NCBI GenBank assembly: GCA_964529795.1
Contig: CAZGXM010000005.1
Span: forward strand, 12,602-76,601
Length of the DNA stretch: 64,000 bases
Direction: 5' to 3'
From: CAZGXM01 sp964529795
Lineage (GTDB): Bacteria; Bacillota; JADQBR01
Below are positions 1-9,300 of this stretch, piece after piece. The translations under genes were made by a program, and so were the position numbers. The notes under the pieces were generated by a model. The model had not been told where the DNA came from and ran no database searches. It saw nothing but the letters and a program-made list of their open reading frames with translations. Each line of letters starts with the position of its first letter. Within the stretch, counting starts at the first letter, position 1.

Positions 1-535
1 GCGCGCCAAATATGGATGCAAGTGAATCACCAATGGAAATGCCTACCCTGGTGGGCGGCCGGTCAGGGTAGCCTGTAAGGTAACGAAGACCACCCATGGC
101 CTCGCCCACACTGCCAAACCCCACCTTGTGCTTGTAAGGACCGGTCTGGCCAAAACCCGATATCCTTACCATGATCAGGCCGGGATTTATCTCTTTTAAA
201 GCCTCATAGCCGAGACCCCACTCCTCCATCCGGCCGGGCCGGAAATTTTCCACCAGTATATCCGCCTTGGCTGCCAGCTTTCTGGCAAGTTCCTGCCCTT
301 CGTGTTCCCGCAGGTTCAAGGTAACACATTTCTTATTACGGGACTGGCAGGACCACCAGAGCGAACGGTCATCTTTATGTGCCTGCCCCCATTGGCGCAT
401 GGGGTCTCCCCCCCCAGGAGGCTCAACCTTGATAACCTCTGCACCAAAATCAGCAAGAAGCCTGGTGCAAAACGGGCCGGCGATAAGTGTCCCCATCTCC
501 ACAACTCTCAGGCCTTCCAAGGCTTTTTTTGCCAT
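1..535 (-). CDS. CaiB/BaiF family (class III) CoA-transferase, N-terminal part
   Basis: Enzymes of this family move CoA between an acyl-CoA donor and a carboxylic acid in the cytoplasm. Only the N-terminal ~178 residues are in the window; the 3' end lies beyond base 1. Translating the minus strand from 535 gives MAKKALEGLRVVEMGTLIAG, the usual family N-terminus, then the nucleotide-fold residues, and a GISIGDSLAS segment whose Asp matches the catalytic Asp that forms the aspartyl-CoA anhydride. A GGGAG-type ribosome site precedes the start. It lies 29 bases after the HMG-CoA-lyase-like gene, so the two are probably co-transcribed. Joint presence suggests that the transferase makes the CoA ester that the lyase cleaves. 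The substrate cannot be read from sequence. Confidence 0.9.
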   Translation of the reverse strand, partial: MAKKALEGLRVVEMGTLIAGPFCTRLLADFGAEVIKVEPPGGGDPMRQWGQAHKDDRSLWWSCQSRNKKCVTLNLREHEGQELARKLAAKADILVENFRPGRMEEWGLGYEALKEINPGLIMVRISGFGQTGPYKHKVGFGSVGEAMGGLRYLTGYPDRPPTRVGISIGDSLASIFGA

Positions 536-564
536 ATCTTCACCCATCTCCCTTTTTGTAGTGT

Positions 565-1491
565 TTAGCAATGCCATTTTGCCGCATGCAGGTCGCTCAC
601 CTTGCCGGACTTCAACACTTGCCCCGGCAAGGTGCGTCCGATTATTTGCTCCAGATACCGTCCAAGCTCGATGAGGCCGTCCAGGTCTATACCTGTCTTG
701 ACCCCCATCTCCTCCGCCATGTGAATGACATCCTCGGTGGCCACATTGCCGCTCGCTCCCGGCGCAAACGGGCATCCCCCCAAGCCTCCAAGGGAAGCAT
801 CGTAATCAAGCACACCGGCCTGCAGTCCGGCAAGGATATTGGCCGTGCCCATGCCCCTGGTATTGTGGAAATGCAGTGCAATCCTGATTTCGGGATGCCT
901 CTTCTTGAATTCCGCCATCATGGAATATACCTGCCGGGGGTTGGCCACGCCGGTTGTGTCGGCAAAGGTCAACGAACCGGCACCCATGGACAGTACCTGT
1001 TCGGCCAAGGAAAAAACCCTGCTCCGGTCAACCTTGCCTTCAAAGGGGCAGCCAAAGGCAGTTGCAATACTGACATTGACCGGTGTCCCACATCCCCGGG
1101 CCAGGGCAATGATTTCGGAAACATTTTGCAGTGATTTGTCCACGGGCATTCTCAGGTTGGACAGGTTATGGCTTTCAGACGCGGAAAAGACTACATTTAA
1201 CTCGTCAATCCCGGCGTCAATGGCCCGCTGCGCCCCCTTGACATTGGGTACCAGGGCGGAATATATAACCCCCGGAACCCTGGCAATACCTGAAGCCACA
1301 TCTGCTGCATCACTCATCTGCGGCACGGCTTTGGGGCTGACAAAAGATGTTATTTCCAGCTTTTTAAACCCCAGCTTTGACAGCCCGTTAATAATTGTTA
1401 TTTTTTCCTCCGTGGGGATAAATTGTTTTTCCATTTGCAAACCGTCGCGGCAGCAGACATCAAAGACATTCATTGCTGATGGTAGTTGCAA
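565..1491 (-). CDS. Hydroxymethylglutaryl-CoA lyase family protein
   Basis: A 308-residue TIM-barrel lyase of the HMG-CoA lyase/DRE-TIM family, which splits a 3-hydroxyacyl-CoA into acetyl-CoA and a keto acid. The N-terminal RDGLQ motif (base-binding Arg/Asp), the metal-binding HFHNTRG motif near residue 208, and the GGLGGCPFAPGASGN loop near residue 238 with the mobile catalytic Cys are all present. The start is a TTG preceded by GGAGGGG at good spacing; the in-frame ATG six codons later lacks a site. It is followed closely by the CaiB-type transferase and preceded by a sodium symporter. HMG-CoA is the default substrate; citramalyl-CoA or another branched hydroxyacyl-CoA is possible. Confidence 0.88.
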   Translation of the reverse strand: MQLPSAMNVFDVCCRDGLQMEKQFIPTEEKITIINGLSKLGFKKLEITSFVSPKAVPQMSDAADVASGIARVPGVIYSALVPNVKGAQRAIDAGIDELNVVFSASESHNLSNLRMPVDKSLQNVSEIIALARGCGTPVNVSIATAFGCPFEGKVDRSRVFSLAEQVLSMGAGSLTFADTTGVANPRQVYSMMAEFKKRHPEIRIALHFHNTRGMGTANILAGLQAGVLDYDASLGGLGGCPFAPGASGNVATEDVIHMAEEMGVKTGIDLDGLIELGRYLEQIIGRTLPGQVLKSGKVSDLHAAKWHC

Positions 1492-1515
1492 ACAAACCCC
1501 TCCACAACAAAAGAC

Positions 1516-1538
1516 GGGGCAGCGAAAGGCCCTGCCCC
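1516..1538 (-). terminator. Hairpin between symporter and lyase genes
   Basis: GGGGCAG pairs with CTGCCCC around a 9-base loop, followed on the minus strand by GTCTTTTGTTG. The T tract is interrupted, so it may act as a partial terminator or processing site within one operon rather than a full stop. Confidence 0.5.
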
Positions 1539-1553
1539 ATCTTTCAAATATTG

Positions 1554-3050
1554 TTAAATCGCAGTTGCCTTCTCGTTTTGTTGTTGTTGGGCCACACTGA
1601 TATTGGTCAGATAGCTGCCCACAACACAGATCGCCAGATTTAAAAGCAGGCCCAAAACCCCGCCGTAAATACCCATTACTGCCTTGTGCCCGGTTAAAGT
1701 CATTGCCCCGGCCAAAATACCTCCGGCCAGCATGCCGACAAAGACCGGCCCGCTGGAAAGACGCTTCCAGTACAGGCCAAGCATAAATGCCGGTGCCACC
1801 TGGGCCAGGATTTCAAACTTCAGTACAAAAATTTCATAGAGTGTCCCCGGCGGGTACCAGGCAATGATAATCAAAAAGGCAATGATAATCACGCCCCAGA
1901 GTTTGCCCACCTTTATCTTCTTGTCGTCCGGGGCACCGGGGTTGATATAACGGCCGTACAGGTCCTGGGAAATCATGGACTGGAGGCTCAGCAACACCGA
2001 GTCTGCCGTGGAAACAATAGCGGCAATAATGCCAGCGAACAAAAGCAGCATCATGAAGTAGAAGAACCCGTTAATTGCGGCCACCTTGTTGGCAAACAGG
2101 CCTACTATTTGCTCCGAACCCATTTTATCAAGCCCGGGGAAAACACTGATGCCGATAATACCGATCAGGAACACAACTCCTGTGGTCACAAAAGGCATCC
2201 ACGCCATGCGGGTCAGAGACCGCTTCAATATTCTCTCGCTCTGGGCGGAATAAATCCGCTGGATGGCGTGGGGGTAGACGGCCGCCCCAATACCTACAAG
2301 TATCAGCAAACTGAACCATGTATTTGTTATCTTCAGGCTGGGAACACCGATTTTCTTAGGAGCATTGGCAGCAATATAGCCGGCCACATCTCCCAGGTGC
2401 CCCCCTGAAAGGGCAAAACCACCTATCAACATCACCGCCAGCCCCACCAGCAGTGCAATACCCTGCATCACGTCCGTAAAGGCAACCGCTTTCATCCCCC
2501 CAAGCCATTCATAAATTACCATAATTACCACAAAGAAAATAACCGCCGCCTGGTAAGGAACTGTCCCGGCTGTCAATCCCTGTACACCCTGGCCAATGGC
2601 AACCAGCTGTTCCAGGAGATAGTTGCCCAACCCCCAAAGCATGAAAATGGTTGCCAGAACTGATACGTTTTTGGACTGGAAACGGTGTTCCAGCCAGTCG
2701 GTAGGGGTTACGAAATTATGCTTTTTTGACAGCGCATAGAGACGGGGGGCAAACAGTAAATAGCCGCCAATGATTATGATCATGTAGGGCACAGACATCC
2801 ACCAGGCATAACCCAGCCGGTAGGCCTTGGCAGCATAACCGACTACCGTGTTGCCGCTGTACTGGGTAGCATACAGGGTAAAAAAGAGGGCAAAAAGTCC
2901 AAGGTTCTTCCCGGCGAGATAGTATCCGGACATGTTCTTACGAATGTCATCCTGGGTACGGGAGGCATATAACCCTACACCAAGCATCAAGGCAGCATAA
3001 ATCAAAAGAACTATCACTCCGCTCCAACCGGAAAATGTCAGTTCATTCAA
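1554..3050 (-). CDS. Sodium:solute symporter (SSF) family transporter
   Basis: A 498-residue polytopic membrane protein of the SSS/SSF family, which couples import of organic acids, amino acids or vitamins to Na+. Around 13 hydrophobic segments are visible from residue 10 on. The N-terminal GYYLAGKNLGLFALFFTLYA region and the STADSVLLSLQS segment near residue 345 (Na+ site) are typical. Translation starts at a TTG that overlaps the TGA of the upstream small membrane protein, so the two are translationally coupled. The gene lies downstream of a sigma-54 promoter and upstream of the lyase and CoA-transferase genes, so it probably imports the acid that these enzymes degrade. Confidence 0.88.
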   Translation of the reverse strand: MNELTFSGWSGVIVLLIYAALMLGVGLYASRTQDDIRKNMSGYYLAGKNLGLFALFFTLYATQYSGNTVVGYAAKAYRLGYAWWMSVPYMIIIIGGYLLFAPRLYALSKKHNFVTPTDWLEHRFQSKNVSVLATIFMLWGLGNYLLEQLVAIGQGVQGLTAGTVPYQAAVIFFVVIMVIYEWLGGMKAVAFTDVMQGIALLVGLAVMLIGGFALSGGHLGDVAGYIAANAPKKIGVPSLKITNTWFSLLILVGIGAAVYPHAIQRIYSAQSERILKRSLTRMAWMPFVTTGVVFLIGIIGISVFPGLDKMGSEQIVGLFANKVAAINGFFYFMMLLLFAGIIAAIVSTADSVLLSLQSMISQDLYGRYINPGAPDDKKIKVGKLWGVIIIAFLIIIAWYPPGTLYEIFVLKFEILAQVAPAFMLGLYWKRLSSGPVFVGMLAGGILAGAMTLTGHKAVMGIYGGVLGLLLNLAICVVGSYLTNISVAQQQQNEKATAI

Positions 3051-3304
3051 CTGGCCGCACCCCCGTTTTTGCCTTCCTCTTCATCCTCCACAATATTCCA
3101 TTCATGAGTACACAGGTAACTCAAGTACGCTGATAATACCAGCGTCCCGATCACACTGATAAGAGCCCAGTAAGGGAAGCCGAAAATAATGGGTTCTATT
3201 GCCCCCTTGGGCAGGTACCAGGGCACGCTGAATACAAGTATCAAGACCAGCACAACCCAGATCCAAAGCTTTCTGATCGGTTCCTTCACCTGCTTGTTTT
3301 CCAA
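3047..3304 (-). CDS. Small two-helix membrane protein, symporter partner
   Basis: A protein of about 85 residues with two hydrophobic segments (residues ~17-35 and ~45-65) and a charged C-terminus. GGAGG lies eight bases before a TTG at 3304; a GTG at 3313 overlaps the Shine-Dalgarno and is less likely. It overlaps the SSF symporter start. Small proteins of this kind (compare YhdT with PanF) accompany symporters in many bacteria, and the window has a second such pair at 19998-21849. The role is inferred from position only: assembly or stability of the transporter. Confidence 0.75.
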   Translation of the reverse strand: MENKQVKEPIRKLWIWVVLVLILVFSVPWYLPKGAIEPIIFGFPYWALISVIGTLVLSAYLSYLCTHEWNIVEDEEEGKNGGAAS

Positions 3305-3418
3305 CTTATCCACCTCCGTTAAAATTTTTTGTTTAATTTATTCTTTGTTCCTGGAAAATTCCATCCAACACCCCCTTATAAAAAGTTGGGTTACTCTTTT
3401 GAATTGCAATACTATTCA

Positions 3419-3434
3419 TGCAAGGAATGTGCCA
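3419..3434 (-). promoter_or_regulatory. Sigma-54 promoter (-24/-12) for the symporter operon
   Basis: On the minus strand this reads TGGCACATTCCTTGCA: GG and GC are ten bases apart and the element fits the TGGCAC-N5-TTGCA consensus. It lies ~115 bases upstream of the small membrane protein gene, just past the regulator's terminator, with a PrpR-type sigma-54 activator gene immediately upstream. Confidence 0.88.
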
Positions 3435-3452
3435 TTTATTAAAAGAACAAAA

Positions 3453-3473
3453 ATCCCCTTAAAATAAGGGGAT
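3453..3473 (-). terminator. Rho-independent terminator of the sigma-54 activator gene
   Basis: ATCCCCTT pairs perfectly with AAGGGGAT around a five-base loop, with TTTTTG after the stem on the minus strand. It separates the regulator transcript from the sigma-54 promoter downstream. Confidence 0.85.
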
Positions 3474-3501
3474 CCCTGGCCTCTAACAGACCGCAAGCAA
3501 T

Positions 3502-3555
3502 GTTTCAAATCAAATATTTGTTTCAAATCGTTTCATATTGTTGCACATAGTTTCA
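3502..3555. promoter_or_regulatory. Four GTTTCA half-sites, candidate activator binding region
   Basis: GTTTCA occurs at 3502, 3520, 3530 and 3550, giving steps of 18, 10 and 20 bases, close to whole turns of the helix. They lie 70-135 bases upstream of the -24/-12 element, the usual range for sigma-54 enhancer sites. The likely binder is the adjacent PrpR-type activator; this is inference. Confidence 0.6.
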
Positions 3556-3616
3556 GGGATTCCTGACGGGTTTAACCGCATCTTCAAAACTGCTCACCTG
3601 CCGCCACTCCAAGCGC

Positions 3617-5515
3617 TTATCTAAAAATTTCGTGAGTTTCGCCTTCGTCCAGGCCCAGCTGTTTCATCCGCCGCCATAAGGTTGTCCTGCTCACATTCAG
3701 TAACTTCGCTGTCCTGGTTTTGTTCCCCCCGGTTTTTTTGAGGGTATCTTGAATTGTTTCTCTGTCCATACCGGCAAAAGTATTTTTTTCTTTTTTAGTC
3801 AACTGTATATCACGAAACGCAAAATCCATATCCAAATCATTGGTGAACACCAGGCAAAGTCTCTGGATGACATTGCGAAATTCCCTGACGTTACCCGGCC
3901 AGTCATAGTCTTTTAACCTTTCCAGGGCTGCGTGAAATTGCCGATGATAAGTTTTGTAAAGATGTGCCTTACCCTCTTGTTTCAAGATCACTTGAAGTAT
4001 TTCCGGCAGGTCCTCTTTCCGCTCTCTAAGCGGCGGAATGGAAATATGCATCACATTCAGACGATAGTAGAGGTCTTTGCGAAGCCTGCCCTTCTCTATT
4101 TCTTGCTCCAGGGAGACATTGGACGCGGCAATAACTCTGATGTCCACGGGGATTACTTTATCGCTGCCTACCCGCATGATTTCCTTCTCTTCAAGGACCC
4201 TTAACAACCTGGACTGAACCTTGTCGGAAATCCTGCCTATTTCATCGAGAAATACGGTACCCCTGTGGCCCAATTCCAGCAGGCCGGGCTTTCCCCCCTT
4301 GCGTGCGCCGGTAAAAGCTCCTTCCTCATAACCAAAGAGTTCACTTTCCAACAGGTCCTCTGAAAGAGCAGCACAATTAATAGCTACAAAAGGTTCTCCT
4401 TTACGACCGCTCCAGTTATGAATGCTCTGGGCGAACAGTTCTTTTCCCGTCCCGGTTTCGCCTGTTAAAAGTACCGTAGCATCCTCCTTTGCATAAATTT
4501 TGGCAAGTCTTCTGGCTTCGGATATGACTTTTGATGAACCCACAAGGTCATCAAACGTCCGCCTTGCCACCAGGCCTTTTTTATGAAGATTTAACCGGAT
4601 TTTTCGTTCAGCCTTGGTAATTTCGTCAGTGGCATTAAATGTTGCCAGTGCACCTTTCACATGGTCCTTAACCCAAATGGGAGCCCGGTTGGTGAGAATT
4701 TCGGTGCTGTTGGGCATTATTTGCAGCTGATTCTTCTCCACTTTGCCTGAAGCCATCACTTCCGGCAACCGGGTATTGGGCAAAACGTCCACAATATTTT
4801 TCCCGACTGCATCGGTCACCGGTACTCCCGTCAGCTTGGCAGCCGAGTCATTGTACAGGGTAATTTCCCGGTGTCTATTTATTGCTATGATTCCACTGGG
4901 GATAAGGTTTAAAATCAATGACAACTGCTGGTTTCTTTCCTGCTCTTTTTCAATGGATTCCTGTAATTCTACGGCTCTCTGGAGAGCATTGGTCAAACTG
5001 TTCTTTGAATATATAAAAACCGTAGTTAAATTTAACTCTTCAGCCAAATCACAAACCAGGCTGGAACCGATCACGCACCCGCATCCTTTATCTTTCAATG
5101 TTTGTAATATGCTTTTAAGATTATCTCTCTTTGAATAGGAGACAAATTCCACCCTGTTTTTAAACAGCCGGGGGTAAGATTTGTCCCACGCCAAGTAGCC
5201 CTTGTAACTGACCAGGGCAACGTGATCACTAAAGCTGCAGGCCCTTGTCAGTGCCTCCAGCAGGTCAAGGCCCGACACCACGATAGGGATAATGGGTATG
5301 GAGGGGAAATTTTCTTTCAAAAGTACAAAGTTGCTGCTCCCGGCAACAATAACGTCAATGGCCCTGTCCGCCACCTTTTGCCTTACTATATCCAGAATGG
5401 CACCGGAAACCTCATTATAAATTTGAAGCTTTTGCAGTATTTCCCGGGAAATCACTCTTCTGGCCTGCTGGGTAAGTCGTGGGTAACTGGCAAAAAGTAT
5501 CCTTTTATCCGGCAT
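3617..5515 (-). CDS. PrpR-type sigma-54-dependent transcriptional activator
   Basis: A 632-residue enhancer-binding protein. Residues ~5-190 resemble the PrpR N-terminal sensory domain. A PAS domain follows (~200-310). The AAA+ domain has Walker A GETGTGKE, the sigma-54 contact loop GAFTGA, Walker B and an arginine-finger region (LRERKEDLPE). A Fis-type helix-turn-helix (GGNKTRTAKLLNVSRTTLWRRM) closes the chain. The ATG at 5515 follows GGGGGCG; an ATG six codons upstream has no site. It is followed by its own terminator and then a sigma-54 promoter with repeated half-sites, so it most likely activates the symporter-lyase-CoA-transferase operon in response to the substrate or its CoA ester. 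Confidence 0.92.
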   Translation of the reverse strand: MPDKRILFASYPRLTQQARRVISREILQKLQIYNEVSGAILDIVRQKVADRAIDVIVAGSSNFVLLKENFPSIPIIPIVVSGLDLLEALTRACSFSDHVALVSYKGYLAWDKSYPRLFKNRVEFVSYSKRDNLKSILQTLKDKGCGCVIGSSLVCDLAEELNLTTVFIYSKNSLTNALQRAVELQESIEKEQERNQQLSLILNLIPSGIIAINRHREITLYNDSAAKLTGVPVTDAVGKNIVDVLPNTRLPEVMASGKVEKNQLQIMPNSTEILTNRAPIWVKDHVKGALATFNATDEITKAERKIRLNLHKKGLVARRTFDDLVGSSKVISEARRLAKIYAKEDATVLLTGETGTGKELFAQSIHNWSGRKGEPFVAINCAALSEDLLESELFGYEEGAFTGARKGGKPGLLELGHRGTVFLDEIGRISDKVQSRLLRVLEEKEIMRVGSDKVIPVDIRVIAASNVSLEQEIEKGRLRKDLYYRLNVMHISIPPLRERKEDLPEILQVILKQEGKAHLYKTYHRQFHAALERLKDYDWPGNVREFRNVIQRLCLVFTNDLDMDFAFRDIQLTKKEKNTFAGMDRETIQDTLKKTGGNKTRTAKLLNVSRTTLWRRMKQLGLDEGETHEIFR

Positions 5516-5601
5516 TTTTTTCGCCCCCGTCATTAAATGAACACGCTTATTGGTATTCGTGATTTCGGGGTAATATACCTTCTTTGCTCAGTTGAAAAAA
5601 A

Positions 5602-5642
5602 CAAGTCACGCTTTTGGAGTCACTCAGCGGGAGTGTGACTTG
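5602..5642 (-). terminator. Terminator overlapping the end of the amidase gene
   Basis: CAAGTCAC pairs with GTGACTTG, followed on the minus strand by TTTTTTTC. The amidase stop codon (5620-5622) sits in the loop. It ends the mutase/amidase transcript. Confidence 0.8.
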
Positions 5643-6372
5643 TTTTGAAAAACTTGTTCCTGGCGGCTTGAATAAACCTGACATAAATACTGTTATGCAG
5701 AGGATATTTGTGAACCAATGTTTCGGGGTGAAACTGCACGCCCAAAACAAAGGTGTGCTGCTTGCTTTCCACGGCTTCAATCAGGCCGTCCTCCGCCCGG
5801 GCGCTGGCGACAAAACCGGGGGCGGGTCTGTCCACCACCTGGCGGTGGAGACTGTTTACCATAATACGGGTTTCACCCAGTATGCCTGCCAGCAGGGTAC
5901 CTTCCTTGACGGTTACAGAATGAACACAGGTATCCCGGGGTTCTTTCTGGAAGTGCTCCAGGGTGGTTAATCCCTTGATGCTCTGTTTCAAGGTGCCGCC
6001 CGCCGCCTCGTTGACGGTCTGGTGGCCGCGGCAGATGCCCAGTACCGGGATGTCCAGCTCCATGGCTTTTTTCACCAGCCGGAGATCAAAGCGGTGGCGC
6101 ACCGGGTTTTGCTGTTCCAGTCCCGGCAGGGGGTCCACACCCGCAAACTTTGGATGCAGGCCGCCCCCTCCGGTCATCAGGAGACCGTGGATGATTTTTA
6201 AATAATCATCAATGATTGTTTCATCACTGACAATAGGCAGCAAAACGGGAATGCCGCCATTGTTTTCAACGGCCTCAATATAAGGCTTGTAAATATGAAG
6301 TTTCTTTTTTAAAATACTCTCTTCGTCATCGTAAAAAGCACAGTTGATGCCAATAACAGGTCGCATGGTCAT
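5620..6372 (-). CDS. Class I glutamine-amidotransferase-like hydrolase (peptidase C26, PuuD-like)
   Basis: About 250 residues. The nucleophile elbow GICRGHQ and the C-terminal GVQFHPE give the Cys-His-Glu triad of class I amidotransferase-fold hydrolases. Family members such as PuuD hydrolyse gamma-glutamyl amides (gamma-glutamyl-GABA). A substrate-pocket feature, LLMTGGGGLHP near residue 70, is also family-typical. The start is ambiguous: GTG at 6375, ATG at 6372 or ATG at 6366 follow a weak AGGT. The gene starts 8-11 bases after the 1235-residue mutase fusion and is probably in the same operon, so it may release an amino acid from a gamma-glutamyl or amide-linked intermediate. Confidence 0.87.
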   Translation of the reverse strand: MTMRPVIGINCAFYDDEESILKKKLHIYKPYIEAVENNGGIPVLLPIVSDETIIDDYLKIIHGLLMTGGGGLHPKFAGVDPLPGLEQQNPVRHRFDLRLVKKAMELDIPVLGICRGHQTVNEAAGGTLKQSIKGLTTLEHFQKEPRDTCVHSVTVKEGTLLAGILGETRIMVNSLHRQVVDRPAPGFVASARAEDGLIEAVESKQHTFVLGVQFHPETLVHKYPLHNSIYVRFIQAARNKFFKTSHTPAE

Positions 6373-6382
6373 CACTACCTAT

Positions 6383-9300
6383 TTATGCGGATTCTTTACT
6401 GTTTTTTAACACTTCTTCTTCCAGTTCCCCGGCAGTAGTGTGGTCCAGGAGCTTGCGCAGGTACTTTTTCATCACCCGTAGCGCCCGCTCGGGGTCCAGG
6501 CGGCCATACAAACCACCCAGGATGGAAACCATGTAGGAGGCGTCCATCAGCACCTGTCCCTTGGGCCTGAGCAGGTGGGGCTCCCGGGGATTGAACTGGG
6601 ACCCTTCGGCAATCAGTTCCAGATCCTTGATATGCCGCGGGTCGTTCTCCTTGCACTTGTGATAAATTGTCCCGCCAATCAGCAGGGTGGTAGTGGGTTC
6701 GTTAAAGAAATTGACGCCGTACTGGAGGAAATAGGTTTCGGTTTCATCCACCCAGCCCACGTTGTTGCCGGTGGCCACGGCCATGATTTCCCGGGCCAGC
6801 CAGGAATAGACGGTGGTCCACTCGGGGGTGGTGGGCATTTCGTGGGGATGCCTGTTGATCCACTTCAAGAAGTCCTCCAGGTCAATTCCCCAGCGCCCGC
6901 CTTTTTTGCTGACAAACTGGCTGAAAGCATCAGCTCCGGCTTTAAAGCCGGGGAAATTCTTATTAAAGAATTCGTTGAGTTCTTTATTTAAAGAACCGTC
7001 CTGGAAGCGCTTCAGTTCCATCAGGTTTTCGGCGTTATAGCTGAGGCCGTACTTTCCTTCCACCCGGCGGTAGGCCTTGGGGGCGTTGGGTGTCTTCAGG
7101 ATAGTCCGCTTCACCTGCCGCTGGGGGTCATCCCAGGGGAAAGAATAGAGCGGGTTCTCCTGCACGTTGGCATAGAAATCAGTGGTACAGCCGCCGATGT
7201 CCAGGGCGACGATATTGCCCAGTCCTTTTTCCTTGCCGTACCCCTTGGCCAGCAGGTTGATACCCAGGAATGCCGCCCGGGGAGTGGGGATGAACTTGGC
7301 GCTCATGTATTCCTCCACCACGTCAAAACCCTTACCACGGATAATGATGGTCTGGAACAGCTCCCGGATGGTCTCATTGACAGATTCAATATTAAACTGG
7401 TTAACTTCAGGCATGACGTTGCCGGTAATGCGGATATCCACGCCGGCGTCCTTAAATATCTTCTCTATTTCCTCCCGGATATCCTCGTTGCCGGCATAAA
7501 TTACCGGCACCCCGTATTTGGCATAGTCGGCGCACCTGGCATACTCGGCCAACAGCCTGGCGTTGTGCAGCTGGGTTTCGGTATCCCCGCCTTCGTTGGT
7601 GCCGCCGGCCAGGAGAATCAGTTCCGGCTGGTCAACCTCGTAGATCTGCCGCGCCTGCTCCGGTGTGATCTTACCGTCGTAGGAGTTGAGCAGTTTGGCG
7701 CCGGCGGTAAGGGCCGCCAGCTCCGCGGCGAAACCGCTCTCCTCCCTGGACAGGGCGACGTTGACCATCTTCAAGCCGCCCTTGGCGCTGCTGCAGGGAA
7801 GCTTGATGTCGAATTCCTCCATTTTTTTGGCCAGGGGTTCCCAGTTGCCTGCCTGCTCGCATGCCTCCAGGACGCCCAGGCCGTCGGCCAGGCCGGCACG
7901 CAAATCTTCCGTGGTGGTGGGCACGTATTCCAGGTTAAACTCTTCCGTGGCCGTGTCAAAGGTACCGACCTTGGTAAAGGTGCTGCCAAAGTCCACCACC
8001 AGTACTTTCTTATTTTCAAAGTCATACATGTTCAACTGCTTGCGGAATTCCGCCACGGCTTCTTCCAGGTCCTCGCCGGTTTCCCGGATATGGGACTCGT
8101 CATCGGCAAAGCTGACGTTTTTGTCAAAATACCAGGGTGAACGCCTGCGCACCATATCCACCCGTTCAAACTCGTCTTTCACCTTGACGCCGTCAAATTC
8201 GTCAATGCGGCAGGCCCCGTCCACAATCCTGGTACGGCATTTGCCCACCATTTCATAGCGCTTGTCGGTGACGGTGAGCTGGGGTGCCTGTAAAAGCCCC
8301 GTCTGCAGTCCCAGGTCCAAAGTGTCGGTGCTGATCATGCCGCAAGTCTTGCCGGGATAGCTGCCTTCATCCACCAGGTCCAGAATCATCGTTTCAAAAT
8401 GCTTCTCCCGCTCTCCCGGGTTTTCCCTCTTGGCCGCTTCTTCAGGGCTGACCGCATATTCAAGGAAATTGTCCACGGTGACTTTGCCCGCGTAACCGCC
8501 GCACAGGGCCAAGTGCAAAATATTGTACATGGCGCCCTTCTTCAACTCCTCCTTGCGGCTGAGAAACTGCGGGTCAACGCCGATATTGGGCCGGGGTCCC
8601 TTATACCAATCAACAAATACCTGCTTGACAATATCGCAGCTTTCAATGATGTCCTCCGCTTTGGCCTCGTGATGAGCTTCGGGGTAGCTGACCACGTGGA
8701 CGATATCCGGTTCCATAAACATCTGCCAGTAGGTGGATACTGCCAGGTGTCCCTTGGCCATGTCCAGGTTTGGCGGGAAGCTGGACAGGCCGCCCCTGGT
8801 CTCCTTGATAATATTAAAATCATAATGCCGGGTTAACGGCTCCAATAATTCGTAGGCAGCCGTCATTTTTGCCAAGTCGTTGATGGGCGCGATTTCCGGC
8901 GGCAGGTCAAACATCAGCTGCATGATGTAGTTTTTGACACCGCATTTCAATGCTACCACGCCGCAAATAATGTGGTCGGTAACGTACATGTCATCGGAGC
9001 AGTTCCGGAGCTGCCACTGGTGCGGGTCGTTGATCTCCACCGGTTTGCCCTGCTCGCCCCACCAGCGAATTACCTCAAAGTGCTCGTCAAAACCGGGCTT
9101 GATGGCAATGGGACCCCGGCCGTCCAGTTGGTTATAAAAAAAGATGGGTACCGCCGGGAAGGGCATGTTGAACACCTCTTCAAAGATCTTTGCCAGTTCC
9201 AGCAGCTCATCGGTACCGGAATAGATCCTGGTCATGGGCCAGTTGCCGCATTTGCTGGCTTCTTTCAGCCGCACCAAGTCCTCCTTGGAGCGAATGGGCA

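Noticed and set aside
5547..5780. 77-codon minus-strand frame over the amidase 3' end
   Set aside because: Overlaps the amidase gene and its terminator in another frame, without a start site.
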